The notes under the pieces were generated by a model. That model saw only the letters and a list, made by a program, of their open reading frames with translations. It made no database searches and was not told the DNA's origin. A stretch of 35,187 nucleotides of DNA from an uncultured Clostridia bacterium (GTDB lineage: Bacteria; Bacillota; Clostridia; Christensenellales; Aristaeellaceae): the NCBI GenBank assembly GCA_944333055.1, contig CALVKT010000060.1, positions 1 through 35,187 on the forward strand, in the 5' to 3' direction. This document shows, piece by piece, positions 1-8,563 of the stretch. Positions within the stretch are counted from its first letter, which is position 1, and every line of letters starts with the position of its first letter. Position numbers and translations under genes: made by a program.

Positions 1-695
1 AAAAGCGCACCATCACTTGGGTGCGCGAGCACTACGGCGAGCGCGTGAAGATCGGCGCGGGCAACGTCGTGGATCGCGACGGCTTCCGCTTCCTCGCCGA
101 CTGCGGCGCGGACTTCATCAAGGTCGGCATCGGCAGCGGCTCCATCTGCATCACCCGTGAGACGAAGGGCATCGGCCGCGGCCAGGCCACCGCGCTCATC
201 GAGGTCTGCAAGGCGCGCGACGAGTACTTTGAGGAGACCGGCATATACGTCCCCGTCTGCTCCGACGGCGGCATCGTGCACGACCATCACCTGACGCTGG
301 CGCTGGCCATGGGCGCGGACTTCGTCATGCTGGGCCGCTACTTCGCCCGCTTTGACGAGAGCCCGTCCGCCAAGATCAACGTCAACGGCACGCTGATGAA
401 GGAATACTGGGGCGAGGGTTCCAACCGCGCCCGCAACTGGCAGCGCTACGATCTGGGCGGCGACAAGAAGCTGCACTTCGAGGAGGGCGTCGATTCCTAC
501 GTGCCCTACGCCGGCAAGCTCTCCGACAACGTCCACCTGACGCTGGCCAAGGTGCGCTCCACCATGTGCAACTGCGGCGCGCTCTCCATCCCGGAGCTGC
601 AAAAGAAGGCGCGCCTGACGCTCGTCTCCGCCGTCTCCATCGTCGAGGGCGGCGCGCACGATGTCATGCTCAAGACCACCAATCAGGAGGTCTGA
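1..695 (+). CDS. guaB: IMP dehydrogenase, C-terminal part (5' end outside window)
   Basis: Catalyses NAD-dependent oxidation of IMP to XMP, the committed step of guanine nucleotide synthesis in the cytosol. The reading frame is open from base 3 and continues upstream of the window, so only about 231 C-terminal residues are seen of a family usually near 490. The catalytic-cysteine loop reads [12 protein letters not shown], followed by a glycine-rich phosphate-binding stretch ([10 protein letters not shown], then GADFVMLGR). The flap contains an Arg-Tyr pair in NWQRYD, then [12 protein letters not shown], as in IMP dehydrogenase rather than GMP reductase. The ICITRE version of the loop and the inserted flap differ from the E. 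coli-type ICTTR, suggesting a variant clade. It ends in TGA before a strong hairpin, so it is the last gene of its transcript. Confidence 0.93.
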   Translation, partial: KRTITWVREHYGERVKIGAGNVVDRDGFRFLADCGADFIKVGIGSGSICITRETKGIGRGQATALIEVCKARDEYFEETGIYVPVCSDGGIVHDHHLTLALAMGADFVMLGRYFARFDESPSAKINVNGTLMKEYWGEGSNRARNWQRYDLGGDKKLHFEEGVDSYVPYAGKLSDNVHLTLAKVRSTMCNCGALSIPELQKKARLTLVSAVSIVEGGAHDVMLKTTNQEV

Positions 696-732
696 GCGTT
701 TCCAAACGATCCCAATCGGACAAACGACGGAC

Positions 733-766
733 GGGGCCGCCTCGCAAAGAGGCGGCCCCGCTTCAT
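733..766 (+). terminator. Rho-independent-type terminator after guaB
   Basis: A perfect 11-bp GC-rich stem (733-743 with 749-759, loop GCAAA) lies 38 bases after the guaB stop. The following T tract is weak (CTTCAT), so termination efficiency is uncertain. The rest of 767-910 shows no convincing gene. Confidence 0.7.
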
Positions 767-916
767 ATGCCTTCGCGCCCGGCACTGATCCGCCGCTTCA
801 TACCAGTTCTTGATGAAAACGGCTCATCAGAACCGCCATGGTCGCTGCGCTCCGCCGCGGTCCCCGCCGCTTACGCCGTGATCACAGAAGACGTCAGGGC
901 TGCCGCCTATGCTGAA

Positions 917-942
917 CGCCGCCTGCTTTTCGGCAGGCGGCG
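917..942. terminator. GC-rich hairpin after the secreted-protein gene
   Basis: A 10-bp perfect stem (917-926 with 933-942, loop TTTTCG) lies just beyond the stop of the minus-strand gene ending at 954. No T run follows on either strand, so it may be a transcript-end stabiliser rather than an efficient terminator. Confidence 0.45.
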
Positions 943-953
943 TCGCATGGCGT

Positions 954-1583
954 TCAGCGTTCGTAGTGGATCATCTGATAGGTGCTCCGTTTGGAGAGAT
1001 CCGAGGCATGGACGATGGCGTGGCCGTAATCGGACGGCTCGCCGTATTGTGCTTGCGCCTGCCCGGCGCTCAGAGAAAGCGCGTCGTTTTCCCACGCTTC
1101 GCCCACCCCGAAGACGATGAAGGAGACGAAGTACCGCTCGCCGCCAATCGGGCAGACGCTGACCGTCTGCGCAAAGCCGCCGTTTAGCCATCCGCCCGTC
1201 TCATCGTGATAATAATACGCGCCGTCATACGCAAAGCGCGTCTGAGAAAGATCGACCGGCCGCGCATCGTAGAAGTACCGGTCGATGATCGACTGAATCC
1301 GGTCGTCCGACACGCGGCAGTTGTGGTTCCCCGGATACGCGCCGTACTCGAAAGCATCGTAGTCATTGAACCAGAGGTGGTCATGCGCAAAGTCCACGAG
1401 TGCGCGGTCGTTCGAATCGCTGCCCACCTCGTCGCAGCCCACCTCCGTGAAGTTGCTCAGAAAGAGGTTCATGGCGCTGCGCTCAGCCTCCGTCAGCGTG
1501 ATGAGCGAGAAGGACTGCGCCCATGCCGGGCAGGCAAAACAGATCAGCGCCGCAACGGCCATCGCGAGAAATCTGGATTTCAT
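954..1583 (-). CDS. Secreted protein of unknown function
   Basis: Encodes 209 residues. The N-terminus is a signal peptide (MKSR, a hydrophobic stretch, then CPAWA) with a probable AWA/QS signal peptidase I cleavage near residue 23, so the mature protein is likely exported and not lipid-anchored. The start at 1583 is chosen because GGGAGG lies about 8 bases upstream and gives the signal peptide; a longer in-frame start at 1625 has no such site. The mature part is acidic and aromatic-rich with two early Cys, and includes LFLSNFTEVG, DRYFYDARP and YYYHDETGGW. From memory this resembles an unnamed domain found in exported Firmicute proteins, but I cannot name a family or function. It lies 98 bases downstream of galM and may share its transcript. 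Confidence 0.8.
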   Translation of the reverse strand: MKSRFLAMAVAALICFACPAWAQSFSLITLTEAERSAMNLFLSNFTEVGCDEVGSDSNDRALVDFAHDHLWFNDYDAFEYGAYPGNHNCRVSDDRIQSIIDRYFYDARPVDLSQTRFAYDGAYYYHDETGGWLNGGFAQTVSVCPIGGERYFVSFIVFGVGEAWENDALSLSAGQAQAQYGEPSDYGHAIVHASDLSKRSTYQMIHYER

Positions 1584-1681
1584 GACAACGCCTCCCTGGC
1601 GGAATTCCGGCGGGCGAAAACGCAAAGCCTTTCAGACTGCCCAGGCTCCTTTTTGACGGCGCTTTCAGGCGAAGCGGCGGG

Positions 1682-2743
1682 TCACTCGACACCAAACGCA
1701 TAGATCGTCGTCGTGTCGTACTTCTCGCCCGGGCGCAGCACCGTCGTGCCGGTGAACTGCGGGTTGTTCGGGGAATCCGGGAAGTGCTGCGTCTCCAGGC
1801 ACAATCCGCAGTATTTGCCGTAGTGCGTGCCGCCCTTGCCGCCGGGGATGTCGGTCTGGCAGGCGGAATAGAACTGCACGCCCGGCTGGTCGGTGATGAC
1901 CTCCATCGTGCGCCCACTCTGCGGATCGACCATGTACGCCGCCGTGCCGAAGGCCTCGCCCTTGCGCAGCACGAAGTTGTGGTCGTAGCCGCCCGCATAC
2001 TTGAGCTGCGGGCAGCTGTCGATCTCGTCCAAGCCCACATCCAGCAGAAGCCCGCCGCGCAGGTCGAACGGCGTGCCGGCCACGGCCATGTACGCGCCGG
2101 TGGGGATCAGGCCGCCGTCGATGACGGGCGTGATCGCGTCCGCGTCGATGTGCAGCACCTGATCGCGGATCGTGCCGTGCGTGCAGCCCGCGAGATTGAA
2201 GTACGTGTGGTTGGTCATGTTGCAATGGGTCGCCTTGTCCGTGGTCGCCTCGTAGCGGATGGACAGGTGGTTGTCCGCGCTCCAGCCGTATGTGACGGTC
2301 ACGTCGAGCGTGCCCGGATAGTTCTCCTCGCCGTCAGGGCTGACATAGTGCAGCTTCAGGCAGTCCTCCTGTTCGCCCTCCACCGGCGTGACGGCCCACA
2401 TCTTCTTGCTGAAGCCCTCGTTGCCGCCGTGCAGGTGGTTCTTGCCGTTGTTAAGCGCGAGCTGATACGCCTGCCCGTCCAGCGTGAAGCGGCCCGCCGC
2501 GATGCGGTTGCCGTAGCGGCCCACGGTGTCGCCCATGCAGCCGTGGTCGGCGAGGTAGCCTTCCAGGTTGTCAAAGCCGAGCGCGACGTCGTCCAGCTTG
2601 CCATCCTTGTCCGGCACGACGATGTTCGTGACGATGCCGCCGTAGTCAATCAGGCTCACGGATGCGCCGCTCGCGTTGGTCATCGTGTACTGCGTCACCG
2701 TCTGGCCGTCGGGCAGGCGGCCGAAGGGTTTGGTGGTAATCAT
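1682..2743 (-). CDS. galM: Aldose 1-epimerase (mutarotase)
   Basis: Interconverts alpha and beta anomers of aldohexoses, feeding galactose or glucose released by glycosidases into catabolism. The 353 residues match the family length. Visible markers are GRYGNRIAAGRF, NNGKNHLHGG, the catalytic histidine region NHTYFNLAG, and CLETQHFPDSPN, which contains the likely catalytic glutamate. The start at 2743 has GAGAGGTG about 8 bases upstream; an upstream in-frame extension to 2851 is arginine-rich and runs through the promoter, so it is rejected. The gene has its own promoter (2790-2817) and is separated from the sugar ABC genes by a strong terminator. It is therefore functionally linked to the GH2/ABC genes but separately transcribed. 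Confidence 0.95.
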   Translation of the reverse strand: MITTKPFGRLPDGQTVTQYTMTNASGASVSLIDYGGIVTNIVVPDKDGKLDDVALGFDNLEGYLADHGCMGDTVGRYGNRIAAGRFTLDGQAYQLALNNGKNHLHGGNEGFSKKMWAVTPVEGEQEDCLKLHYVSPDGEENYPGTLDVTVTYGWSADNHLSIRYEATTDKATHCNMTNHTYFNLAGCTHGTIRDQVLHIDADAITPVIDGGLIPTGAYMAVAGTPFDLRGGLLLDVGLDEIDSCPQLKYAGGYDHNFVLRKGEAFGTAAYMVDPQSGRTMEVITDQPGVQFYSACQTDIPGGKGGTHYGKYCGLCLETQHFPDSPNNPQFTGTTVLRPGEKYDTTTIYAFGVE

Positions 2744-2789
2744 GTCGATACACCTCTCTGCTTGTAAATTGCGTCGGTTGCTATCTCCT

Positions 2790-2817
2790 ATTCTACGCCG
2801 GCGTTGCCGGATGTCAA
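2790..2817 (-). promoter_or_regulatory. Sigma-A-type promoter of galM
   Basis: Minus strand TTGACA (2817-2812), a 16-base spacer, and TAGAAT (2795-2790), about 45 bases upstream of the galM start codon. The spacer contains a short palindrome (CCGGCAACGCCGG) that could be an operator. Confidence 0.75.
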
Positions 2818-2855
2818 GCCCTTTGTGCGGGTGGCGCGCCGCATGCCGCACAGCT

Positions 2856-2884
2856 AAAAAACCGCACAGGACATGCCTGTGCGG
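2856..2884 (-). terminator. Terminator of the GH2/ABC operon
   Basis: On the minus strand a perfect 9-bp stem CCGCACAGG/CCTGTGCGG with a 5-base loop is followed directly by six T. It starts 7 bases after the stop of the last permease gene and separates that operon from galM. Confidence 0.92.
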
Positions 2885-2890
2885 ATCGGC

Positions 2891-3772
2891 TCAGCCTTTG
2901 ACGCCCGCCTGCACGGAGATGCCCTGCAAAAAATACTTCTGGGCGAACAGATACAGCAGGAACGGCGGCACCATGGACACCAGACAGCTGGCGATCATGT
3001 GCGCCCAACGCTGTTCATACTGGCCCATCAGCAGGCGCAGGCCGGCGGTCAGCGTCTGGTTGTTGACGTCGGTCATGACGATGCGCGGCCAGAGGTAATC
3101 GTTCCATGCGCCGTTGAAGGCGAACAGGCCGACGACGATCATGATGGGCATGATCGAGGGCAGGATGATCTTGGTATACACCTGGAAGCTGCTCGCGCCG
3201 TCGATCGTCGCAGCCTCATCGAGCGCCTTGGGGATGCTCTTCATGAAGTTGCGAATCAGGAAGATATTGAACGTACCGGCGAGCAAGGGCCAGATCAGCG
3301 CGTTCAGGTTGTTCACCCAGCCCAGCGCATTGGCAATGCGGAACTGCGGAAGAATCGCCACGACATTCGGGAACATGCTCATGTACATGAGCGTCCAGAA
3401 GATCTTGTCGCCGCCCTTGAAGTTCAGGCGTTCGTAGGCAAAAGCGGAGAGCGACGTGATGAACACCGTGCAGATTGTCACCGTGATGGACACGATGAAC
3501 GAGTTTCTGAACATCATGCCCACGTTTGCGCTCGTGTTGACGTTGTCGCCGCCGAAGAAGAGCTCCGTGTAATTGGAGATCGTCCACTCCTGCGGGATCA
3601 GGCGGCTCAGATAGTCCAGCGGGCCTTCAATGTTGGCAAAGGACGTGATAAAGTCCGCATCATACTTAAAGGAATTGGTGATCAGCCAGACGATCGGTTC
3701 AAACCAGCAGAGCCCCAGTATGAACAGGAACAGGAACGCGATCAGTCTGCCTCTATTCTTCTTATCCAACAT
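2891..3772 (-). CDS. Carbohydrate ABC transporter permease, MalG type
   Basis: Inner-membrane permease subunit of a CUT1-type sugar or oligosaccharide importer. The 293 residues begin with a transmembrane segment (residues about 10-30) and continue with further hydrophobic segments. They contain the EAA loop that docks the ATPase (LDEAATIDGASSFQVYTKIILP, shortened here to its key EAATIDGA...LP form). The C-terminus ALRLL-like region and FLQGISVQAGVKG end is typical of MalG homologues. AAGGAGGGG precedes the start, overlapping the stop of the upstream permease gene (13-base gap), so the two are translated from one message. No ATPase gene follows; the terminator comes directly after. The transported sugar cannot be read from the sequence. 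Confidence 0.95.
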   Translation of the reverse strand: MLDKKNRGRLIAFLFLFILGLCWFEPIVWLITNSFKYDADFITSFANIEGPLDYLSRLIPQEWTISNYTELFFGGDNVNTSANVGMMFRNSFIVSITVTICTVFITSLSAFAYERLNFKGGDKIFWTLMYMSMFPNVVAILPQFRIANALGWVNNLNALIWPLLAGTFNIFLIRNFMKSIPKALDEAATIDGASSFQVYTKIILPSIMPIMIVVGLFAFNGAWNDYLWPRIVMTDVNNQTLTAGLRLLMGQYEQRWAHMIASCLVSMVPPFLLYLFAQKYFLQGISVQAGVKG

Positions 3773-3785
3773 CGTGTTCCCCTCC

Positions 3786-5129
3786 TTACTCCTGCGCGTT
3801 CCTGACCATCATGCGCATCTGAATGAACGACACGACCATGATGCACAGGCCCAGGATGACCGCCATCGCAGAGGACATGCCGGCCACCTGCTTTTTGACG
3901 GAGTTCTCATAGATGTACTGCAACAGCACGGCGTTGGCCTCGCCATTGGAGAAGCCCACGAGGATATCCGGCTGGCCGTAGATATTGAACTGCGCAACCA
4001 CCGACGTCACCAGCGTATACATGATCGGATACGTCATGTTCGGCAGCGTCACGTGGATGAACCTCTGGATCGTACCGGCGCCGTCCACGGCCGCAGCCTC
4101 GTATTGATCCATCGGCACGGAGGCAAGCGCGCTCTGATAGATGACCATCGTGGAGCCCGTGCACCACCACACCGTGACGATCACCAGCATCACCCAGGTA
4201 AAGGGCGGCATGAAGAAATTGACGTCGATGCCCAGGAATTTGTTCACGATGCCGTACTGCGTGTTGAACACGTAGCGCCACGTCAGCGTGACGGTGGAGA
4301 TGGACATCAGCGAAGGCAGATAATACAGCGCCTGAAAGATCTTGTTTCCCTTCGGGCGCGCGTTGAGCGCCAGCGCCAGCGAGAACGGCACCACGATGCA
4401 GAACGGCACGCTGTAGATCACGAACTTGATCGTGTTCCAAAGGCCGTTGCGCAGCTGCTTGTAATAGGTGTTGGAGGAATCAAAGAGCATGGTCTTGAAG
4501 TTTTCAAGGCCCGTGAACACCGGTTCGTTGAACAGATCCCACTTCGTGAACGCCGCATAGACGCCATAGATGGCGGGCGTCAGGAAGAAGATGATGAAGA
4601 AGAACAGGTGCGGCGCGATATACGCATAGGGCAGCAGATCGCGCTTGAGAATGTGGCGGCGATCCCTGCCGAGCGTGCCGTGGCCGACCACGCAGGAGGC
4701 GATCATGCACAGCAGCGCCAGATAGGTGGTCAGGTTGAAGGTCGGCGTAATCAGCTTGACATCGCGCTTTTTGAACTTCACCCCGGCCAGTTTGAGCGCT
4801 TCAGAGATCGGCGTATACAGGGCGGAATTCTTCTCCTCCATGGAGAAGAAGACCATGAACAGCGCAAAGGTGACGGCCGCAACGAAGCTGAAGAGCATGC
4901 CGACGTTTTTTTCGTTCTGACTATAGGCGATGAATGCCGCGACGGCGGCGACGATGGAAAGCGGAATGAGCAGCAGCGGTGCGCTGGACAGCGAGAAGAG
5001 CAGCTTGACCATGCCCATCTCGATGGAGACGGTCGTCTCATCCACCGTCGTCGTCGCCATCACCCCGGAAAAGCAGAAGAGGACGAGAAACGCGATCGCC
5101 AGAAATGCCGCAATTCGGGAACGTGTCAT
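3786..5129 (-). CDS. Carbohydrate ABC transporter permease, MalF type, with N-terminal membrane extension
   Basis: Second permease of the sugar importer, 447 residues against about 290-310 in typical MalF-type subunits of Gram-positive bacteria. The conserved core starts near residue 165 (LLPYAYIAPHLFFFIIF) and contains the ATPase-docking motif YEAAAVDGAGTIQRF. The first 150 residues are extra and hold four hydrophobic segments, about 7-25, 42-69, 77-95 and 132-149, joined by a short soluble stretch. The first could be an uncleaved or cleaved signal sequence. E. coli MalF also has additional membrane helices, but whether these are homologous cannot be judged here. AGAGGTG precedes the start. 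The gene follows the binding-protein gene after a 114-base spacer with a stable hairpin. Confidence 0.92.
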   Translation of the reverse strand: MTRSRIAAFLAIAFLVLFCFSGVMATTTVDETTVSIEMGMVKLLFSLSSAPLLLIPLSIVAAVAAFIAYSQNEKNVGMLFSFVAAVTFALFMVFFSMEEKNSALYTPISEALKLAGVKFKKRDVKLITPTFNLTTYLALLCMIASCVVGHGTLGRDRRHILKRDLLPYAYIAPHLFFFIIFFLTPAIYGVYAAFTKWDLFNEPVFTGLENFKTMLFDSSNTYYKQLRNGLWNTIKFVIYSVPFCIVVPFSLALALNARPKGNKIFQALYYLPSLMSISTVTLTWRYVFNTQYGIVNKFLGIDVNFFMPPFTWVMLVIVTVWWCTGSTMVIYQSALASVPMDQYEAAAVDGAGTIQRFIHVTLPNMTYPIMYTLVTSVVAQFNIYGQPDILVGFSNGEANAVLLQYIYENSVKKQVAGMSSAMAVILGLCIMVVSFIQMRMMVRNAQE

Positions 5130-5179
5130 TCCGACACCTCTTTTCTATAAGCGTTACAGGAACCGGCCATATGCCGGAG

Positions 5180-5207
5180 AAGGCAGGGGGATCGCTCCCC
5201 CTGCCTT
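5180..5207 (-). other. Intercistronic stem-loop between binding-protein and permease genes
   Basis: A perfect 11-bp stem (5180-5190 with 5197-5207, loop of 6) lies between the sugar-binding protein stop and the permease start. There is no T run on the minus strand, so it is more likely a 3'-end stabiliser or processing site that keeps binding-protein mRNA in excess, as is known for malE-malF type operons, than a full terminator. Confidence 0.7.
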
Positions 5208-5243
5208 GCGCATGTCAGTTGAGCGGACGGATGCTGCGCGTCA

Positions 5244-6476
5244 TCACTGCGCAGCGATCGCGTCGACGATCTCCTTCTCGATCTGCACGAGCGCGTCGTC
5301 GATGGAGATGGTGCCGTCCACGAAGTCCCAGCCCACGCGGGAGAACGCCGTGTCAAACAGGCCCCAATGCTGATAGTAGTAGATGGCCAGCTCGTCCACG
5401 CGCTCCGGATCGGCCAGGAATGCCTGCGGCATGCTGGAGAATTCCGTCACGTCGTTGATGGCGTTGTGCGCCGGCACTTGGCCCGCGTCACGCGCCCATA
5501 CCAGCGCATTCTCGCCCATGTAGTTGATGAACTTCGCCACAGCGATGTCCTCTTCCTCGGTGCGCTCCTCGTCGGCGAACTGCACGAAGTTGTGAGAAGA
5601 CATCCAGTTCTTGCAGGTCTCCGGCGCATAGCAGACGCCCGGATACATCTCGAAGTTGATGCCGGCATCGACGACGGCCGCCTTCATCCAGATGCCCTCG
5701 GTCCAGATGAGCATCTCGCCGCCATAGAACATGGAGGAATAGTCATCCGTCTTGGAGGTGGTGTAGCCATCCTCGTAGAGCGACTTCATGGTCTCCATCG
5801 CCTTGCGCATCGCGTCGTTGTTGATGGAGGGGTTCACGCCGTCCTGCGTCAGGTTGCCGTCACCCTCCTGCGCGTAGTAGCCCAGCAACTGAGCGCGCAT
5901 CCAGCCCAGATTGAAGACCTGGCCGGTGAAGCCCTGCTCGCGCGCCTTGTCGCCGGCCCAGCGCACTTCATCGAAGGTGATGTAGCCGTCGGTGAGGATC
6001 TCGTTGAGGCCGTACTGGTCAAACAGATCCTTGTTGATGTAGGTGACGTAGCCGTGCACGTCCAGCGGGATGCCGTAGTGCTCGCCGTCGATGTCGGTGC
6101 GCTCCCACGCAGCCTGGTTGTAATTCTCGGCCTTGATGCCCGCCGCCTCTTCGATGAGCTCCATGTCATAGGAATAGAGCATCTCCTGAGAGACGAAGTT
6201 CGGGATGCGCTCGATGTGCACAATGGCGACATCCGGGACGGACGTGCCGGTCTGCACGGCAAGCGGGATCTTCTGATACAGGTCATCCGCAGTCATCGGC
6301 GTATGCGTGACGTGCACTTCGTCCTGAGAGGCGTTGAACGCGTCAACCATGCCCTGCATGACCGCGCCGTCGCCGCCGGTAAAGACGGACCAGTAATCGA
6401 TTTCGGTCACGGCCATCGCGGTCGCCGCCGTGAGCAGCATGACCAGCGACAGCACCAGAGTCAACGTCTTCTTCAT
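5244..6476 (-). CDS. Extracellular sugar-binding protein of the ABC importer
   Basis: Family 1-type solute-binding protein of 410 residues that would deliver sugar or oligosaccharide to the two permeases. It has a signal peptide (MKKTLTLVLSLVMLL, then TAATAMA) and a mature start near VTEIDYWSVFTGGDG, typical of the binding-protein fold; also visible are VQTGTSVPDVAIVH and INKDLFDQYGL. There is no lipobox cysteine: the predicted cleavage is AMA/VT, so it looks like a signal-peptidase-I substrate, which is unusual for a Gram-positive binding protein. The start at 6476 is supported by AAAAGGAGG upstream; the in-frame extension to 6536 overlaps the end of the GH2 region and is rejected. It is the second gene of the operon, 60 bases after the GH2 gene. 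Confidence 0.95.
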   Translation of the reverse strand: MKKTLTLVLSLVMLLTAATAMAVTEIDYWSVFTGGDGAVMQGMVDAFNASQDEVHVTHTPMTADDLYQKIPLAVQTGTSVPDVAIVHIERIPNFVSQEMLYSYDMELIEEAAGIKAENYNQAAWERTDIDGEHYGIPLDVHGYVTYINKDLFDQYGLNEILTDGYITFDEVRWAGDKAREQGFTGQVFNLGWMRAQLLGYYAQEGDGNLTQDGVNPSINNDAMRKAMETMKSLYEDGYTTSKTDDYSSMFYGGEMLIWTEGIWMKAAVVDAGINFEMYPGVCYAPETCKNWMSSHNFVQFADEERTEEEDIAVAKFINYMGENALVWARDAGQVPAHNAINDVTEFSSMPQAFLADPERVDELAIYYYQHWGLFDTAFSRVGWDFVDGTISIDDALVQIEKEIVDAIAAQ

Positions 6477-6536
6477 AGTGTATAGACCTCCTTTTATTTT
6501 TATATCGCGTCTCGTCTGCGCGATATAATTGCACAT

Positions 6537-8381
6537 TCATGCCGTGGGCTTGACAATCTCCGTCGCCGCCGGCCCCTGCTTCTCCTGCTTGACGCCGGTG
6601 TTGATCGCCGCGAAGCGCTTCACGTCCATCTTGGGCTTCCTGTCCGGCGTGAGCACGCCGTTGATTTCCTGCATGACGTCGGTGAGCTGCGTGTAGCAGT
6701 ATCCCTGGCAGTAGGGCAGCGCCTGAATCGCCTCGGTCACGCCGGTGAAACGCGCGAAGAACGCCTCCTCGTCGGTCACCTTGTCGTGATACCCCCACGT
6801 CTCCATGCCGCCCATCTCGCCCTGAATACCGATGTGCTGGAAGGCGATGCCGCCGTACTCGGTGACCAGGAACGCCTCCTTGCCGGTGGGCTTTTCGCTG
6901 TCGGCGAACGCCGGGCGCCAATCGCAGGCGTGCGTCTCCACGGCCTCGCGGCTGGCGAAGTGCGCGGCCATCACCTCGCGCTCGGCGGCGTAGTCGTGCA
7001 GCGCGCAGATGTCGGTCGTCACCTGCTCCCAGCCATCGTTGCTGGAGCACAGGCGCGTGCCGTCGGCAGCCTTGGTCATGTGATAGAGCATGCGGCCCGC
7101 GGCCTGCTGCCGCGCGTCGGTGTAGATGTTGCGCACGCCCCAGCTCTCGTTGAGCGGCACCCAGCAGATGATGGAAGGATGGTTGAAGTCGCGCTCGATA
7201 AAGCCGAGCATCGTCTCGGCCAGGTTTTGCACGGTCTCGTCGGTATAGTCGTACGGACTGGGCACTTCGCCCCAGACGAGCACGCCCATCTTGTCCGCCC
7301 AGTAGTAGTAGCGCGGATCCTCCAGCTTCTGATGCTTGCGCGCGCCGTTGTAGCCGAAGTCCAGCGTGTATTGCAGGTCAAGGCGCAGCGCCTCGTCGCT
7401 GGGCGGGGTGATGTTGCTCTGCGGCCAGTAGCCCTGATCCAGAATCAGGCGCTGATACAGCGGGCCGTTGTTGAGGTAGACCTTGCCCTCTTTGACCTCC
7501 ACCTTGCGCATGCCGAAGTAGGTGGTCACGTCGTCCACGGCCACGCCCGCCTTGAGCACGCGCACCTGCAGATCGTAGAGGTTCGGGCTGCCCGGCTGCC
7601 AGAGGTAGACCGGGTCCAGATCGGCCTTGACGATCAGATCGACCGGCACGCGGGTGATGCGGTCGGCACAGTTGACGGTCACCTTGCGCTTGAGCTTGCC
7701 CGCAAACGTGACGGTCAGCTCCAGATCCAGCGGCTCCGCCGGGCGCCTGTCCAGCGCGATCTCCGCCGTGAACAGGTGGCGGTCGATGTCCGGCGTCACG
7801 TGGATGTAGCGGATGCCGTACTCGCCTACGGCCTCCAGATACACGGTCTGCCAGATGCCGGAAACCGGCGTATACCAGCAGCCCATCAGGCCCTGCGCCC
7901 AATACTGTTTGCCGCGCGGCTGCGTGCAGTCCGGCTCGTCCACCACGCGCAGGCACAGGTCGTTCTCCCCGTCCACAAGCAGCGCGGTGATGTCAAAGGC
8001 GAAGGGCGTATAGCCGCCCCTGTGCGTGCCGGCCTGCCGGCCGTTGACGTACACGGCGCAAGCAAAATCGACCGCGCCAAAGCGCAGCAGCACGCGCTGA
8101 CCCTTCATCTCGTCGGGCACGGTGAACGTGCGGCGATACCAGATCACCAGGTGAATGTCGTCGGTCGGGCCGATGCCGGATGCCTTCGTCTGATAGGCAA
8201 AGGGCACGGTGATGGAAAGGGGCAGCGCGTATCCGGGCTTCATCCAGCCCTCGCGGATGCCGGCGTCGGCATCGTCAAAGGCGAACTGCCACTCGCCGTT
8301 GAGGTTGTAAAACGTCTTGCGCATGAAATCCGGACGCGGATGCTCCGGGCGTGGAATACTCCGGATCTTTTCTTCAGCCAT
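6537..8381 (-). CDS. Glycoside hydrolase family 2 protein (beta-galactosidase/glucuronidase-like)
   Basis: Retaining beta-glycosidase of 614 residues with no signal peptide, hence probably intracellular and acting on the imported oligosaccharide. Domain order is GH2: an N-terminal sugar-binding jelly roll (WQFAFDDADAGIREGW to about residue 190), an immunoglobulin-like domain (about 190-300), and a TIM barrel. The predicted acid/base is Glu412 in WVPLNESWG and the nucleophile Glu508 in LVTEYGG. The length is short compared with LacZ (about 1020) and similar to beta-glucuronidases and short GH2 enzymes. The start at 8381 is set by GGGAGG 8 bases upstream; an in-frame ATG at 8453 lacks a site. 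It heads the operon and is followed by binding protein and permeases. Substrate cannot be fixed by eye. Confidence 0.93.
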   Translation of the reverse strand: MAEEKIRSIPRPEHPRPDFMRKTFYNLNGEWQFAFDDADAGIREGWMKPGYALPLSITVPFAYQTKASGIGPTDDIHLVIWYRRTFTVPDEMKGQRVLLRFGAVDFACAVYVNGRQAGTHRGGYTPFAFDITALLVDGENDLCLRVVDEPDCTQPRGKQYWAQGLMGCWYTPVSGIWQTVYLEAVGEYGIRYIHVTPDIDRHLFTAEIALDRRPAEPLDLELTVTFAGKLKRKVTVNCADRITRVPVDLIVKADLDPVYLWQPGSPNLYDLQVRVLKAGVAVDDVTTYFGMRKVEVKEGKVYLNNGPLYQRLILDQGYWPQSNITPPSDEALRLDLQYTLDFGYNGARKHQKLEDPRYYYWADKMGVLVWGEVPSPYDYTDETVQNLAETMLGFIERDFNHPSIICWVPLNESWGVRNIYTDARQQAAGRMLYHMTKAADGTRLCSSNDGWEQVTTDICALHDYAAEREVMAAHFASREAVETHACDWRPAFADSEKPTGKEAFLVTEYGGIAFQHIGIQGEMGGMETWGYHDKVTDEEAFFARFTGVTEAIQALPYCQGYCYTQLTDVMQEINGVLTPDRKPKMDVKRFAAINTGVKQEKQGPAATEIVKPTA

Positions 8382-8521
8382 ATCGTTGTCCTCCCGAATC
8401 ATTGGAATTAAAAAGCGACATTTCGTTCGCTTCATTGCAAGAACTTTGGACAAAACAGCCCGAAAACATCATAAATCCCGCACAATATCTTTGAACCATT
8501 CAACAAAGCTCACAAAAAACA

Positions 8522-8563
8522 GCTCCGGTTCGCCGACAACCTGAGTATATCAGCAACCGGAGC
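8522..8563. promoter_or_regulatory. Inverted repeat overlapping the GH2 promoter, candidate operator
   Basis: GCTCCGGTT (8522-8530) and its exact complement AACCGGAGC (8555-8563) are separated by 24 bases. One arm lies inside the -35/-10 spacer, the other just past the predicted start point, and the -10 box lies between them. This is where a repressor dimer of dimers or a looped operator would sit. On the minus strand the distal arm is followed by TGTTTTTTG, so an RNA hairpin with terminator character for the upstream regulator gene is an alternative reading. Confidence 0.55.

Noticed and set aside
5180-5207. Full transcriptional terminator inside the sugar operon
   Set aside because: No T run after the stem, and downstream permeases lack an own promoter that I can see; listed as an mRNA stem-loop instead.
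8381-8537. Riboswitch in the GH2 leader
   Set aside because: No conserved core of any class recognised; leader is A/T-rich without a terminator before the start codon.
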